Source: Marthasterias glacialis
Taxonomy: Eukaryota; Echinodermata; Asteroidea; Forcipulatida; Asteriidae
Assembly: GCA_911728455.2 (NCBI GenBank)
Contig: OU452226.1
Location: 12,065,498-12,129,497 of the forward strand
Direction: 5' to 3'
Length of the DNA: 64,000 nucleotides
A program made the position numbers and the translations under genes. Of this stretch, positions 40,501 to 48,767 are shown one piece after another. The stretch's first letter is position 1. The number at the start of each line of letters is the position of its first letter. Under the pieces are notes generated by a model that saw nothing but the letters and a program-made list of their open reading frames with translations, ran no database searches and had not been told where the DNA came from.

Positions 40501-43500
40501 GAAATACGCATGGGCGCCATTTCGGCAAGTGAAAGCCTGTGTTTCCCATTGATAGCAATTGTCATTGTCTACACTGGTCCGCATGTATCAGTGTTGTATC
40601 AATAGAGTCACTTGCCGAAATGGCGTCCAGTGAGATTTCACATTTCAGCCAGAGTTCCCCATCTCGCGCCTACGGCCCTTTATAATCTTTGGCTGATAGT
40701 CTAAAACATTGAAGGAAACAAATGGCGTACTTTTAACATTCGTACACACAACGAGACTTTCTCAGTCCATTTCCCAGAGCATCTTTACCTGGGGTGCTGC
40801 AGCTTTCCCCGGGGTTCAAAGCTTGGCATGTTACATTGTTATTACAGGGAGTAGCGTCAACCTCTGGCGGTTCGTTGCCACGGGAAGGTGTTTGACTTGG
40901 GTGAATCTGTTCAGGGGATGACAATCCTGTGGGAGTATTCCTCGACGTCAGGGACGTATCGTTACAACTGCACTTGCACAAAACATTGTCTGAAAGAAAA
41001 AGACATTTGAAGAACATAGGACAACCATTATTTTCTGTATAACTGAATAACACAGGTGACCCATGGAGCACCGCATCCAGTTTAACAATTCTTTGATATG
41101 GCAACAAGTCCATGAATGATGTTGCCCCAGTTTGTCTTGCAATTGTGTTTGAATTGCACCAACCCAGTAGCCCAAGGTCTACATTCTTCCTGCTATAGTA
41201 CTCCTCTCAACATTCCCAATTCCAGAAATTCTCTACGGTAAGAATGCATTCTCACATACGGCTGCTGCACTTTGGAACAGTCTTCCAAGTAACTTTCAAG
41301 ACTCTTCTTCAGACTTCTTAGACTAATCTTAAGACGTCACTGTTTCCCAATGCTTAGTTTGTGTTGCTGTTGTCTTATTGTTCTTCACGTATTATGTAAT
41401 GCGCTTTGGTCAATTTTGGAAAAGCATATAAATGCCTCTATGTGAAGCCCTGGCTTTAACTTTGGCTCGCGTTTAGGCTCCATCTACACGCACACAAGAC
41501 AAAAAACAAAGGTGAAAAATATAGTGAAGATCGAGAAAAAGGAGATGGTGACGGGCAGGGCACTTAGTGAAAAGAGGCATCAGATGGACTAAGAGACACG
41601 CGAAATGGCAACCAAGGACAGGCAGGAAAAGGAGTGGAAGACAAAAACGGAGATGGAGAGATGAAGTCACCACATTTATGACCACGGCAACATGGAGTAG
41701 AATGACAAGTGTCCTATAGACCTTTATCATGGTGCCGCCATCTTGATTTTCTCCCATTCAAACCAATGTAACCAAACCGAGGCTGGAAGGGCAAATAGTC
41801 TGGTTCCTTTTTGTACAATGAATATTAGCATCTATTACTGTTATTGGATACAAGGAACATGACCAAGATGGTTGCAGCATGATAAAGGTCTATTGAAATT
41901 GCCTTGTGGGGTCCATTGTTCTTTTGCTGTCAGGACCCCACAAGTGCCGATGTGTAAGCCCATGCACTGTGCGCACTCCACATTAAAAATGACCAGGGGA
42001 ATTTCGTTCCGGTATTCCGATTTTACACAATTGCCAGGTAGTGAGACCTCCGCTGTGTGTTGCATTAGAGGGCCCATGAAGAGGTATTTTGTCACATTAC
42101 GTTTTTGTGGCTTAATATACGGTTTGAAATTAACAAAACATAACATTGACTATTTTGATGTGTTTGTTATGTGTTAATACACTTTAATTGAGCCCCGAAA
42201 ATGTGTGTCATTTGATTGCGCAATGATTCGTGACGTAGACTGTGGTCAAACGTTTCAAAGACAGCTCTGGTGCCGAGTGGTCAACAATGCATTGTGTGTT
42301 AGTGTCACACACATCATGGCCCTGGTCAGCCGGTCCACTGTCTACGTCACAGATTTTATGCTAATGAAGAATGGTGGGTGGAGCGCGGCAATCCCCTAAT
42401 TTTAGAAATTGTTATTTCTACGGTAAATAGGCATGTAAAAAATGTTTAACAAATACTAATATACTATGATAGGCATACTTCCTTTTTTAACCAATAAAAA
42501 AAATTAATTCATGGGACCTTTAAGAGTTTGGCCTGTTATTGGGTCCTCCGCAGCAAACTGGCTCAGATTTATCTCAGCTCCCTGGGGAGTATGCAGCCTG
42601 TGCTGTCAAGTAAGGTAGCACATCATCAAGCTACATCAATCACAAGGACTATTGCCGCCCACACACGCACCCTATTGCTCCTTGGTAACGAGAATGGGAG
42701 ACTTTGGAACACTAGGTGGCAGCAGACATGGGTAAGTCTGTGTTGTTTACGTGTTTCTGAGCATGCAAACTTTTTCAAGAACAATTCTCACAATCTTACC
42801 TTCTTTGTCGTTTTTAGCTTCAGTATCCTCATCGAGTTGTTTTTCTGCAACAACGAAAAATGGTTCACACATAAAAAACTTATAACCAAATCTTGAAGAC
42901 GGACACAAAATCTTAAAGCATTTAAGGCAAACAAAAGATGTTTGTGGCTGAATTTGAGTGATTCATAATACATTGCGCCCTCTATAGCTTACCATGGAGA
43001 GGCAATTTTTCAACAAAGCAGTTGACTAAAAAGACCACAGACACAATTAAGCGCTTGCTGGCAGTTTGGGATTTTGAAAATGGCGATATGAATATAAAAT
43101 ACCATCTGATGCCGTAAAAGAAAATCGTCAATCCTGTAATCTTTTGTATCAAGTAGAACAAACATAAACAACTGAGGTCGTGCTGCGGGTGCAGTGCGAC
43201 CCCCCAAAACTCGTTGACCTTTTTCATCTCATGATGCAATGTGAAACTGGCACTTTCCTGGGAAAACATGATGGGCGCAACATGTTTTTCATTTTGATAA
43301 AATGCACCCGTTATACACACGTGAAGGTCATGCAGGGATGGATTCAATGCCGACATAAAAAGTCTAACATTAGGATCCAAATTTGAGGAGGTGTGTTGAA
43401 ATGATGACATTCCCACATTTCAGTAACCCCCCTGGACCTACAGATTTCAAGTAGCTTCTGGGAACAGTATCCTCAATGCTAGAACAAAGGATTAAAGAAC

Positions 43501-46445
43501 AAGATTTCTTCTCGTCTTAGTTTCAAGACTACGGTGTTTTCACATACATACAACCAATGTTCGAGGAACTATGTACAATATACACCAGGCCTTGATCTTA
43601 ACCAAGGCCACCGAGGCCATTGGCCTCATGTCCTGTCGAGTTGGCCAGCGTGCCCTTCAGAAAAATTGCACTGTCACTACCAACTGGGCCAGCATGCCCT
43701 TGTAAAATTTCCTTGATTTGGCCAGCAAAGGCCTGCCCCTGTTTTTCTTAAGATCGACGCCTGATACACATATGTGTTGAATAAACCATAGAGGGCGCTG
43801 TGACTTATTTTCCCCCCCAGGCAGGATCCCACCACGTTGGGATCTACAAATAACACAAGTCACAGCTCCCTCTATGGTTCGCTCATTACATTATACATAA
43901 TTCGTTGAACGTTGGTTGTGTGCTCTTGAAAACACCATGGTCTTGAAACCGAGTCTAGATTTCTTCATACAAATTGTACCTGGAGAAAATAACATGCTTT
44001 TCTTTTCACCTGGTGGACATTTAAAAAATGTCTGCAATTTTCCCACGCCTGGTATTGTGAGTGAGTAATATAGACGCCTTATGTTTCAAATTACAGCAAA
44101 TTTGGAGACCCTTTTTCAAGGTTCAAGGAGGCCCCTTCAACTCACTTAGTTCATTCCTTTGCCAGGCCAAGCAGGAACAGAGAAGGGCCAGAGATTTGCC
44201 GCTTCCAGTTGGGCTCTCAAGAAGACAATTCTGTTGGCGCTCTATTCCTTTGATGATCTGCCAAAAAATGTTTGAGGGAAGGTTTTAAATGATCTATAAA
44301 CAACATACTATAGCAAAAGGCTTACGATAACCCTCCTACTGTCTGACCACTCAATATCACCCACTGAGGATTTTTGAATGATAGATATTCCAGCCTGCAT
44401 TATGGTGAAAAATGCGTCCACACAGTACACACATGTACCCAGTAAGTTGTTTTGTGCATGGATGAACCAGGGTTTTCCCTAGGATTCTTCAAAATTTGTG
44501 GGACATTCTGGGCCCAAATTTTGCCAAAAAGTTTACTGAAGCACACTGAATTGAAACAAGGTCTTTGGAATGTTTTTACTTCATGCTTATGTTTGGTAAA
44601 AGCTCCAGTGTGCAATCTGGAGCATTTTACCCAGTAGCCCCCGGATGAGGTGTACACACAAATAATGGAAGCAGTGTAAAGACGCCATTTTGTAAAATCG
44701 GAATACTGGAAAAAAAAGCTCGCCCAGGCATTCCACTGCTGAGCATGCACAGACCACACGCACACCATCTAACGCTTCGTTGCACCCACACAAAGACAAA
44801 ACATGGTCTTGAATATTTCGCTGTTTTCTGGCTATTGAGGAGGTGGTTTTTTGTGTAATCCCTGATTCCAGACCTTTGTCCTTTTGTTCTAAGAAGAGGA
44901 TTACGAGACATCGAAGGGCTTCCACCATCATGACTATTGTTTATTCATTGTATTTCGGCTCAACGGAGGTAAGACAGAGTGAACCGGGAAACAAGCCAAG
45001 GTTCCTGGTTTAGTACCAATCCTATGCCGTAGATATCGGCCGATGCTTTGCAATTCATGGTGCGTGAATTTGACAGTTTCTCTGTTGAGAAAACAAAACG
45101 CACGATGCAATAAATGTTTGTTCTCTCGGCTTCGACAAGTCATGGTTTCTTTGTGCCAGCGGTACTCTCAACTAAAAATCATTCTGGCAATTCCGACAAA
45201 ATAATCCTGTCAGGGAGACGGGAAAAAATAAACGAATCCTGGCGACAACTGGTTAAATGGCTTTTGTGAATATGATTTTAAATCTAACAACAAAAAATAT
45301 GAATTTTGTGGTCTGGTTACAACACCTTAGGACCAGTCAAAACATTATCCAAGTGGTCCGTTTGGCTACTTCGGAGTTGAAAAGCATGATTCGATGACAC
45401 ATGGACCAGTGAAAAAGCTGGCAAACTAATGAAACGACAATTCAAATGGTCCTGCTGGCTAGTCACTGAAAAAGTGAAGGGGCAAACCATGAAGTCCTGT
45501 CAAGTATTCCGAATGCATTCCAAAGTATTCCTAATGGCATGTCTTGACACTTGTGTCCTTAAGCAAGACACTTAACCATTATTTTATGGAGTGTCGTGGC
45601 CGAGCGGTTAAGATCACTGGACTCAAGTTCTGGTGTTGTTGGCAGCAGAGTGTGGGTTCGAATCCCGGTCACGGCACTTGTGTCCTTGAGCAAGATACTT
45701 TATCATAATTGCTTTGTCCTTCGGATGGGACATTAAGACGTAGGTCCCATGTACTAGGATGGGTAGTGCACGTAAAAGAACCCAGAACACTTATCGTTGA
45801 AGAGTAGGGGTTTACCCCAGTGTTTCTGGTTCACATGGCAAGCACCCTTATCTACAGATTTCCTCAGGCTTGAGAGCTACAGTGATTAAGTTCACTTATG
45901 AGGCATCCTTGGTTTCATTACCAGAAATACGTAATAACAATAATAATTATTGCTTCGTCCTTCGGATGGAACGTAAAGCCGTTGGTCCCGTTGGTGTGTT
46001 GTGTAATGCACGTAAAATAACCCAGTTACACTCATCACTAAGAGAAGGGGTTTGTCCCGGTGTTTCTGGCAGTGGCTGCTGAATGCCCAACAGCACCTTG
46101 TAAACCATTACAAGGTGCCACATAAATGGCTCTCATAATTAACAAAACTCAAAAACCTGCCTTAAAAATAATATAATGAGCGCACTGAGTGCCTAACTGT
46201 TGGTAGGATACGTGCACTATATAAGACTGAACAATTCTGAGAAACACCCCGCAGATCTAGCGTGCAACCAACTGGCCCGTTCTTGTCACGAGGATCATTT
46301 GTGGATTCGGAAGAAATTGTGTGTCTGGCACAGTACATACCATAGACATCATTGACACTTGAGTAGAGTATGCCTTGCATGGGAACTCTACCGTCACCCC
46401 ACCGATGGTGTAAGTGGTGGTCTTGCTTGCATCTTTTGCTGCCAT
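17952..46445 (-). CDS. BRIP1: BRIP1/FANCJ DNA helicase (26 exons, 1428 aa)
   Basis: This is the Fanconi anaemia J helicase, a nuclear XPD-like superfamily 2 DNA helicase (5'-3') with a 4Fe-4S cluster that acts in interstrand-crosslink repair and G-quadruplex unwinding. Joining 26 exons in phase gives 4287 nt. Visible motifs are the Q-motif region '[15 protein letters not shown]' (12-26), Walker A SPTGSGKS with K56, iron-sulphur cysteines 270/285/297/336 (spacing 15-12-39, close to human 15-12-40), DEAH 379-382, '[10 protein letters not shown]', '[11 protein letters not shown]' and motif [11 protein letters not shown] (817-825). The start at 46445 has a perfect Kozak context (CTCACCATGG); an in-frame upstream ATG is less likely. 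The C-terminal ~540 aa are divergent and low-complexity. Whether the stop at 17952 is the real end is uncertain. Human BRIP1 is 1249 aa. Confidence 0.93.
19805..19922 (-). CDS. BRIP1: BRIP1 exon 25
   Basis: Encodes '[20 protein letters not shown]' and '[10 protein letters not shown]', the end of the conserved helicase core. Confidence 0.95.
20255..20405. repeat. Degraded SINE-like sequence
   Basis: Contains 'CTTAAGCAAGGCAACATCACC' split by mutations and 'AGGTGTATAAAATG', resembling the family-A SINE variant at 29.73 kb. It lies in BRIP1 intron 24. Confidence 0.35.
20545..20612 (-). CDS. BRIP1: BRIP1 exon 24
   Basis: Encodes '[20 protein letters not shown]', matching vertebrate DWGALILVDDRF. 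Confidence 0.96.
20770..21507. repeat. Tandem array of partial BRIP1 exon-23 copies
   Basis: Downstream of exon 23, seven further copies of the exon's 3' segment plus donor are found, starting near 20776, 20918, 21030, 21143, 21236, 21326 and 21416. The four nearest the exon are ~91-bp units and almost identical; the three distal ones are longer and decayed. No copy has an acceptor. Confidence 0.9.
21508..21671 (-). CDS. BRIP1: BRIP1 exon 23, motif VI
   Basis: Encodes '[20 protein letters not shown]' and '[15 protein letters not shown]'. Donor AA/GTGAGT at 21502-21507. The 3' part of this exon and its donor are repeated downstream in the intron. Confidence 0.96.
22190..22900. repeat. 24-bp minisatellite (two blocks)
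   Basis: Blocks at 22190-22440 and about 22540-22900 of a 24-bp unit TTGTTGCACAATTGAGATACGACG with variants. As 24 is divisible by three, long repetitive frames (SQLCNNVV type) arise. It lies in BRIP1 intron 22. Confidence 0.95.
23327..23566 (-). CDS. BRIP1: BRIP1 exon 22, motif V
   Basis: 80 codons including '[18 protein letters not shown]' and 'NNNARAVMT'. Acceptor CTTGTAG, donor ACG/GTGAGT. Confidence 0.97.
24760..24882 (-). CDS. BRIP1: BRIP1 exon 21, motif IV region
   Basis: Encodes '[17 protein letters not shown]' and '[15 protein letters not shown]'. Donor CTG/GTATGT. Confidence 0.96.
25316..25450 (+). repeat. tRNA-derived SINE (family C)
   Basis: Head ATCAGGTTAGCTTAGTGG with B box AGTTCAAATCCCA, then GGGTTTTCAATTTGCATTTC. 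It matches the minus-strand copies at 26.9-27.1 and 32.3-32.5 kb. Confidence 0.55.
25779..25847 (-). CDS. BRIP1: BRIP1 exon 20
   Basis: Encodes '[20 protein letters not shown]', matching vertebrate VWVGTIGSGPKG. Confidence 0.95.
26014..26187. repeat. AAAC-type simple repeat
   Basis: A long (AAAC)n/(AAAAT)-like array with AAATAAAAC interruptions. It starts within 10 bases of the BRIP1 exon-19 GC donor. Confidence 0.95.
26196..26336 (-). CDS. BRIP1: BRIP1 exon 19, GC splice donor
   Basis: Encodes '[20 protein letters not shown]' and '[14 protein letters not shown]'. The 5' splice site is TCGCAG/GCAAGT, a GC donor in otherwise perfect consensus. No usable GT donor fits the phase. The intron continues directly into the AAAC-type repeat. 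Confidence 0.95.
26885..27115 (-). repeat. tRNA-derived SINE (family C) with inserted palindrome
   Basis: The minus-strand head GGTAGCTGAGTGGTTTCGTTC and B box GGTTCGAATCCCA are followed by a body matching 32333-32533. A perfect 28-bp inverted repeat with a 4-nt loop (26928-26987) is present in this copy only. Confidence 0.7.
27197..27252 (-). CDS. BRIP1: BRIP1 exon 18
   Basis: Encodes '[18 protein letters not shown]', containing the invariant FWCLNPAV. Confidence 0.96.
27871..27901 (-). CDS. BRIP1: BRIP1 exon 17 (31-nt micro-exon)
   Basis: Acceptor TTTTTGTGATAG, donor AAAA/GTAAGC. Encodes [10 protein letters not shown]. Phase (0 in, 1 out) joins exons 16 and 18. Confidence 0.75.
28070..28870. 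repeat. Dispersed repeat cluster in BRIP1 intron 16
   Basis: Three related segments with TTCTGATAAGAACTTGTCCT, ACTACCGCAGAGTAGA and TAGTCATCATCAGAACAC. No exon is seen here. Confidence 0.6.
29088..29145 (-). CDS. BRIP1: BRIP1 exon 16
   Basis: Encodes '[19 protein letters not shown]', continuing 'KDFK-VVI' as in vertebrates (DDYKIAI). Donor ACA/GTGAGT. Confidence 0.82.
29726..29990 (+). repeat. tRNA-Leu-derived SINE, variant body
   Basis: Head GTCATAGCCAAGCAGTCAAG with a deletion, B box GGTCCGATTCCC, then TGAGCATGGCACTTAACC and a variant tail AGGTGTATAAATGGGAACCTG. Confidence 0.6.
30164..30321 (-). CDS. BRIP1: BRIP1 exon 15
   Basis: Encodes '[19 protein letters not shown]' after a Glu/Ser-rich loop, matching the vertebrate 'LKGLFMVLDYLF' segment. 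Confidence 0.92.
30490..30830 (-). repeat. tRNA-Leu-derived SINE, long variant
   Basis: Minus-strand head GGGCCGAGTGGTTAGTGCGT, ACTCAAGCTCTGGTGGCTGA, GGGTTCGAGTCCCGG, then CCTTGAGCAAGGCACTTAACC and a distinct 3' body. Confidence 0.6.
31163..31318 (-). CDS. BRIP1: BRIP1 exon 14
   Basis: Encodes '[14 protein letters not shown]' and '[11 protein letters not shown]', matching the conserved WSGNEML...FPILQ segment. Confidence 0.95.
31674..31720 (-). CDS. BRIP1: BRIP1 exon 13 (47 nt)
   Basis: A short exon with strong sites (TTGCTTTGCAG, GTG/GTAAGT) coding '[15 protein letters not shown]'. It is placed by phase between the DEAH exon and the 'NALLLWF' exon. Confidence 0.78.
31764..32247. repeat. 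120-bp tandem repeat, 4 copies
   Basis: Units beginning AGAGTAAGCCATGTCCAAAT at 31764, 31890, 32010 and 32130. An internal TATGGC motif is present two to three times per unit. It lies next to BRIP1 exon 13. Confidence 0.95.
32333..32535 (-). repeat. tRNA-derived SINE (family C)
   Basis: Minus-strand head TCAGGTTGGCTCAGTGGTTT, B box AGTTCGAATCCCG, and body with GAAAACCCA on the plus strand. It matches 26.9-27.1 kb. Confidence 0.65.
32768..33115. repeat. ~174-bp tandem duplication
   Basis: Two adjacent, nearly identical segments starting GGGCCCAATTTCACAGAGCT at about 32768 and 32943, each ending at AAGCAATATTTACKGCTTGAG. Confidence 0.92.
33152..33287 (-). CDS. BRIP1: BRIP1 exon 12, DEAH box
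   Basis: Encodes '[18 protein letters not shown]', helicase motif II. Exit phase 1, donor CACA/GTAAGT. Confidence 0.97.
33907..34147. mobile_element. MITE, TAGACC ends, TA target
   Basis: The ~50-bp imperfect terminal inverted repeat begins TAGACCCATCTATCAAGCCCC and ends GGGGCTTAATGGATCGGTCTA, with inner 'ACATGTTGACCAATCACAGC' mirrored. There is no coding capacity. It lies in BRIP1 intron 11 and is related to 54305-54724. Confidence 0.8.
34313..34408 (-). CDS. BRIP1: BRIP1 exon 11, Fe-S Cys 4
   Basis: Encodes '[20 protein letters not shown]' with Cys336, then the conserved PYNYL segment. Confidence 0.95.
35049..35171 (-). CDS. BRIP1: BRIP1 exon 10, Fe-S Cys 3
   Basis: Encodes '[13 protein letters not shown]' and '[14 protein letters not shown]', with the third iron-sulphur cysteine (297). 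Confidence 0.95.
35300..35795. repeat. Cluster of three family-B SINE copies
   Basis: An inverted partial copy (35300-35385), then plus-strand copies at about 35390-35545 and 35600-35790. The second has a full head CGGTAGTCTAGTTGGTAGGA and B box GAGTTCGAATCCC. Confidence 0.8.
36387..36489 (-). CDS. BRIP1: BRIP1 exon 9, Fe-S Cys 1 and 2
   Basis: Encodes '[12 protein letters not shown]' and '[12 protein letters not shown]', with the first two iron-sulphur cysteines (270 and 285). Confidence 0.95.
36955..37590. repeat. Dispersed repeat, long copy (family D)
   Basis: Shares GTAGCCGCCAGATGAGGTGT, 'TTGTTCCAAGAAGAGGATTA' and 'TTTATTCATTGTATTTCGGC' with 44625-45230. Shorter pieces lie at 31540-31665, about 41890-42050 (inverted) and 56140-56365. 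Confidence 0.7.
37786..37875 (-). CDS. BRIP1: BRIP1 exon 8, motif Ia
   Basis: Encodes '[20 protein letters not shown]', the highly conserved motif Ia region. Donor TTCA/GTAAGT. Confidence 0.95.
38182..38478 (-). mobile_element. Non-LTR retrotransposon fragment
   Basis: The minus-strand frame encodes '[18 protein letters not shown]', 'LLRQDTGL' and 'ENRADWKTI', the typical C-terminal tail after the reverse transcriptase of LINE-like ORF2. No RT or endonuclease motifs remain. It lies in BRIP1 intron 7, in the same orientation as the gene. Confidence 0.8.
38525..38618 (-). CDS. BRIP1: BRIP1 exon 7, second Cys cluster
   Basis: Encodes '[21 protein letters not shown]', matching the position of the second Cys cluster of FANCJ. 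Acceptor TTTCACAG, donor GGAG/GTAAAT. Confidence 0.87.
39341..39371 (-). CDS. BRIP1: BRIP1 exon 6 (31-nt micro-exon)
   Basis: Encodes [10 protein letters not shown] from a purine-rich exon. The splice sites (TTAACAG acceptor, CAG/GTACGTG donor) and phase (0 in, 1 out) link exons 5 and 7. Confidence 0.75.
39800..40045. repeat. Two family-B SINE pieces, inverted
   Basis: A minus-strand piece at 39800-39895 is followed by a plus-strand piece at about 39900-40045 (CACAGGACTCGGGAAAGTAC and GATGCAAAAATTAAA tail). Confidence 0.65.
40084..40181 (-). CDS. BRIP1: BRIP1 exon 5, basic NLS-like motif
   Basis: Encodes '[20 protein letters not shown]', equivalent to the vertebrate DDFQ...KKR region that carries a nuclear localisation signal. 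Donor TCG/GTGAGA, phase 0. Confidence 0.9.
40789..40989 (-). CDS. BRIP1: BRIP1 exon 4, first Cys cluster
   Basis: Encodes '[13 protein letters not shown]' and a Pro/Ser/Asn-rich insert. The CKCSC cluster corresponds to a Cys cluster in the same loop of vertebrate FANCJ. Donor CCAG/GTAAAG. Confidence 0.88.
41717..41892. mobile_element. MITE, TAGACC ends
   Basis: Begins TAGACCTTTATCATGGTGCC and ends GCATGATAAAGGTCTA, an imperfect inverted repeat of about 30 bp including CATCTTG/CAAGATG. Both outer dinucleotides are TA. Confidence 0.78.
42800..42844 (-). CDS. BRIP1: BRIP1 exon 3
   Basis: A 45-nt exon (acceptor TTGTTGCAG, donor GAAG/GTAAGA) encoding an acidic/basic linker '[14 protein letters not shown]'. 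It is assigned by phase and splice sites, since the linker itself is not conserved. Confidence 0.75.
43586..43763. mobile_element. CAGGCC MITE, 178 bp, 6-bp TSD
   Basis: Begins CAGGCCTTGATCTTAACC and ends CTTAAGATCGACGCCTG. It is flanked on both sides by ATACAC. The internal sequence is rich in TTGGCCAGC and GCCCTT motifs. Non-coding. Confidence 0.85.
44146..44257 (-). CDS. BRIP1: BRIP1 exon 2, Walker A
   Basis: Encodes '[18 protein letters not shown]' (motif I, Lys56) and 'CLAWQR'. The acceptor follows TTTTTTGGCAG; donor CTAA/GTGAGT, exit phase 1. It lies between copies of dispersed repeats. Confidence 0.93.
44625..45230. repeat. Dispersed repeat (family D), second long copy
   Basis: About 80% similar by eye to 36955-37590, in the same orientation. 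It lies in BRIP1 intron 1. Confidence 0.7.
45590..46135 (+). repeat. tRNA-Leu(CAA)-derived SINE, best copy, plus second tail
   Basis: The head GTCGTGGCCGAGCGGTTAAG, ACTCAAGTTC anticodon loop (CAA), a variable arm and GGGTTCGAATCCCGG closely follow tRNA-Leu. The body is 'CTTGAGCAAGATACTTTATC', 'CCTTCGGATGGGACATTAAG' and a tail. A second body copy at about 45945-46135 ends in the hairpin ACCTTGTAAACCATTACAAGGT. Confidence 0.85.
46341..46445 (-). CDS. BRIP1: BRIP1 exon 1 (aa 1-35)
   Basis: Encodes the N-terminus with '[19 protein letters not shown]', matching the conserved FANCJ start and its Q motif. Donor ATG/GTATGT, phase 0. Confidence 0.92.
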
Positions 46446-47297
46446 GGTGAGGTCTTGTGGGTTGGTTCTCTGGTGGGCAAAGTCAAATGCACAATTCAAT
46501 CGGTGTCCAATGGTAAACGCTTACAATATTACTCATACAATCAAAAATCTTCTAAAAATGGAGACTCGTAACATTGTTCTCATTACCTGTTTGTGAATTT
46601 GTTTGACGTTGCAAACATATAGCTAGATTTACATTTGTGTGGCCAACACGCACTTATATGACAATATACAGACATATCCATGACATAACGCGGGCGTTAC
46701 ACATGTGCGTCAAGAGAATGCGCAGCTTAATCCCCCAGTATGTGTGGTTTTGAATCGCGATACAGACGCGATCTTTGAAATGTTTTGAGCACACATTCTT
46801 AAAAAATGAACAACATGCACGTGCGGAATATGATGCCCAGCATAACGAAAGAGGGCGCCGTCTGGGTACTACCATGCGCATGCGATTGCAGTGCGCAAAT
46901 GTCATGCGCGTGTTGTTCATTTTAACCAGAGATCAGCTGAAGTTTTAGCAGATTTCTGTTTTGGGTGCAGTTTTCATTTTATTTTCGTTAATAATGTTGA
47001 ACAAGTGCACACAACTTTGAGCTAGCTCTGCTAGTATTTGGGCATAACTTGTTGCGCGCCAATTTCTCCTGGGCAAGTTTCAAATTTGTACAGAAGCTTT
47101 ATCATTATTAATATTATTGTACCCAGTCTAGTGGCAGTGCAACGGAGACCGACGTCCTACATCCAGGGCTAGGTTAGGACTTTATAGGTACACATATGTA
47201 CGTAGCACTAGTACTAACTAAATACTAAAATAGCACTTACTTAGCAATATAGCATACACATAATACTAAATAGTAATTAGTATATTAGCCTACTACT
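46446..47297. other. BRIP1 upstream region
   Basis: A probable 5' UTR or promoter stretch. An AG before ACCTCACCATGG could be a 5' UTR splice acceptor. No TATA box was recognised with confidence. Two ATG-ACG-CGC-rich patches near 46680-46910 show no coding support. Confidence 0.35.
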
Positions 47298-48105
47298 TAG
47301 ACCCAGTAACTGGGGCGCTGTACTCCTTTTTGAGATTTTTGACATTATCTGTCGTACTAGCGCCCCAGTCCGTGGTATATTTGGAAAGTGCTCCGAAGCG
47401 GTTTTTTTCTGAATCAGTTACAAAATTGTCAAAATTGCGACAAAGACTCGACAGAATTGCTTGAAAATCGCCTACTGGCTTCTCCAAGTATTTACGGTGA
47501 AATTAATTGTACTCACGATTATTTTTGGTCCTCCAAATCGATGATTTTTAGCCCACTATCACGCATATATCAAATTTCCCGTTAGAATCGCCATTTTGAA
47601 CGTGATACTCAACGACCGTTTCCTTATGTGTATTAGTTGCGATAATCGTAACCCTCCATCCTCCCGACGGTCGGAGACAGGAGGGTTACGACACAAGACT
47701 GATATTATCAACGTTATGGGCAGTTTTGACCAGTTTTTGCCAGACTCGTGATCAGATTCGTCCTTTTTTTCCACTTTCCAAAATCATGACAGACATTCTA
47801 AACACATGGAGTTGATCTTTATTGTATGACAACGTCATCTGGAACCCTTAAAACAACATCATGAAAATATTTGGCAGAAAAAACGACAAAAACTTACCAA
47901 AAGACTGACCGTATATATCCATAATCCATAGCGGGGCCAACTAGTGATTTTGAACGTCGCATTTGCTTGACTACAACCAATCAGCGTGACCCAACCAAAC
48001 ACGCATCCGGACGAGCCGTGGCTGTCGTGAGCGTATCGGCCATTCCAGCTTGCAAACTCACCGCCTGTGTGTGTAAGCATCGATCCCCCTGGACATTGTT
48101 TATGT

Positions 48106-48155
48106 TCATGTACATTGTACATTGTACATTGTACATTGTACATTGTACATTGTAC
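48106..48155. repeat. 7-bp TACATTG tandem repeat
   Basis: Seven consecutive TACATTG-type units at the fold-back centre. GTAC within each unit is self-complementary. Confidence 0.9.
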
Positions 48156-48767
48156 ACGCACAATGTATTGTGTACACTATGCTACACGCATGCACAGTCA
48201 GTCAGTGAGTGGCCGTGTGGGGTGTGGAATCACCACACGGCAGTACTACGAGCTGTGTAGTTTGTGCACGCACGATGTTCATACGCACCTGCATGCTGCG
48301 CACACGGTCCGGGGATCCATGCTTACACACACAGGCGGTGAGTTTGCAAGCTGGAATGGCCGATACACATACGACAGCCATGGCTCGTCCAGATGCGTGT
48401 TTGGTTTGGTCACGCTGATTGGTTGTTGCCAAGCAAGTGCGACGTTCAAAATCACTAGTTGGCCCCGCTATGGATTATGGATATATTCGGTCAGTCTTTT
48501 GGTAAGTTTTTGTCGTTTTTTCTGCCAAATATTTTCATGATGTTGTTTTAAGGGTTCCAGATGACGTTGTCATACAATAAAGATCAACTCAATGTGTTTA
48601 GAATGTCTGTCATGATTTTGGAAAGTGGAAAAAAAGGACGAATCTGATCACGAGTCTGGCAAAAACTGGTCAAAACTGCCCATAACGTCGATAATATCAG
48701 TCTTGTGTCGTAACCCTCCGGTCTTCGACCGTCGGGAGGATGGAGGGTTACGATTATTGCAACTATA

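Noticed and set aside
46446-46499. In-frame upstream ATG for BRIP1 (18 extra residues)
   Set aside because: The ATG at 46445 has a perfect Kozak context and matches the conserved N-terminus; the upstream part may be 5' UTR or intron.
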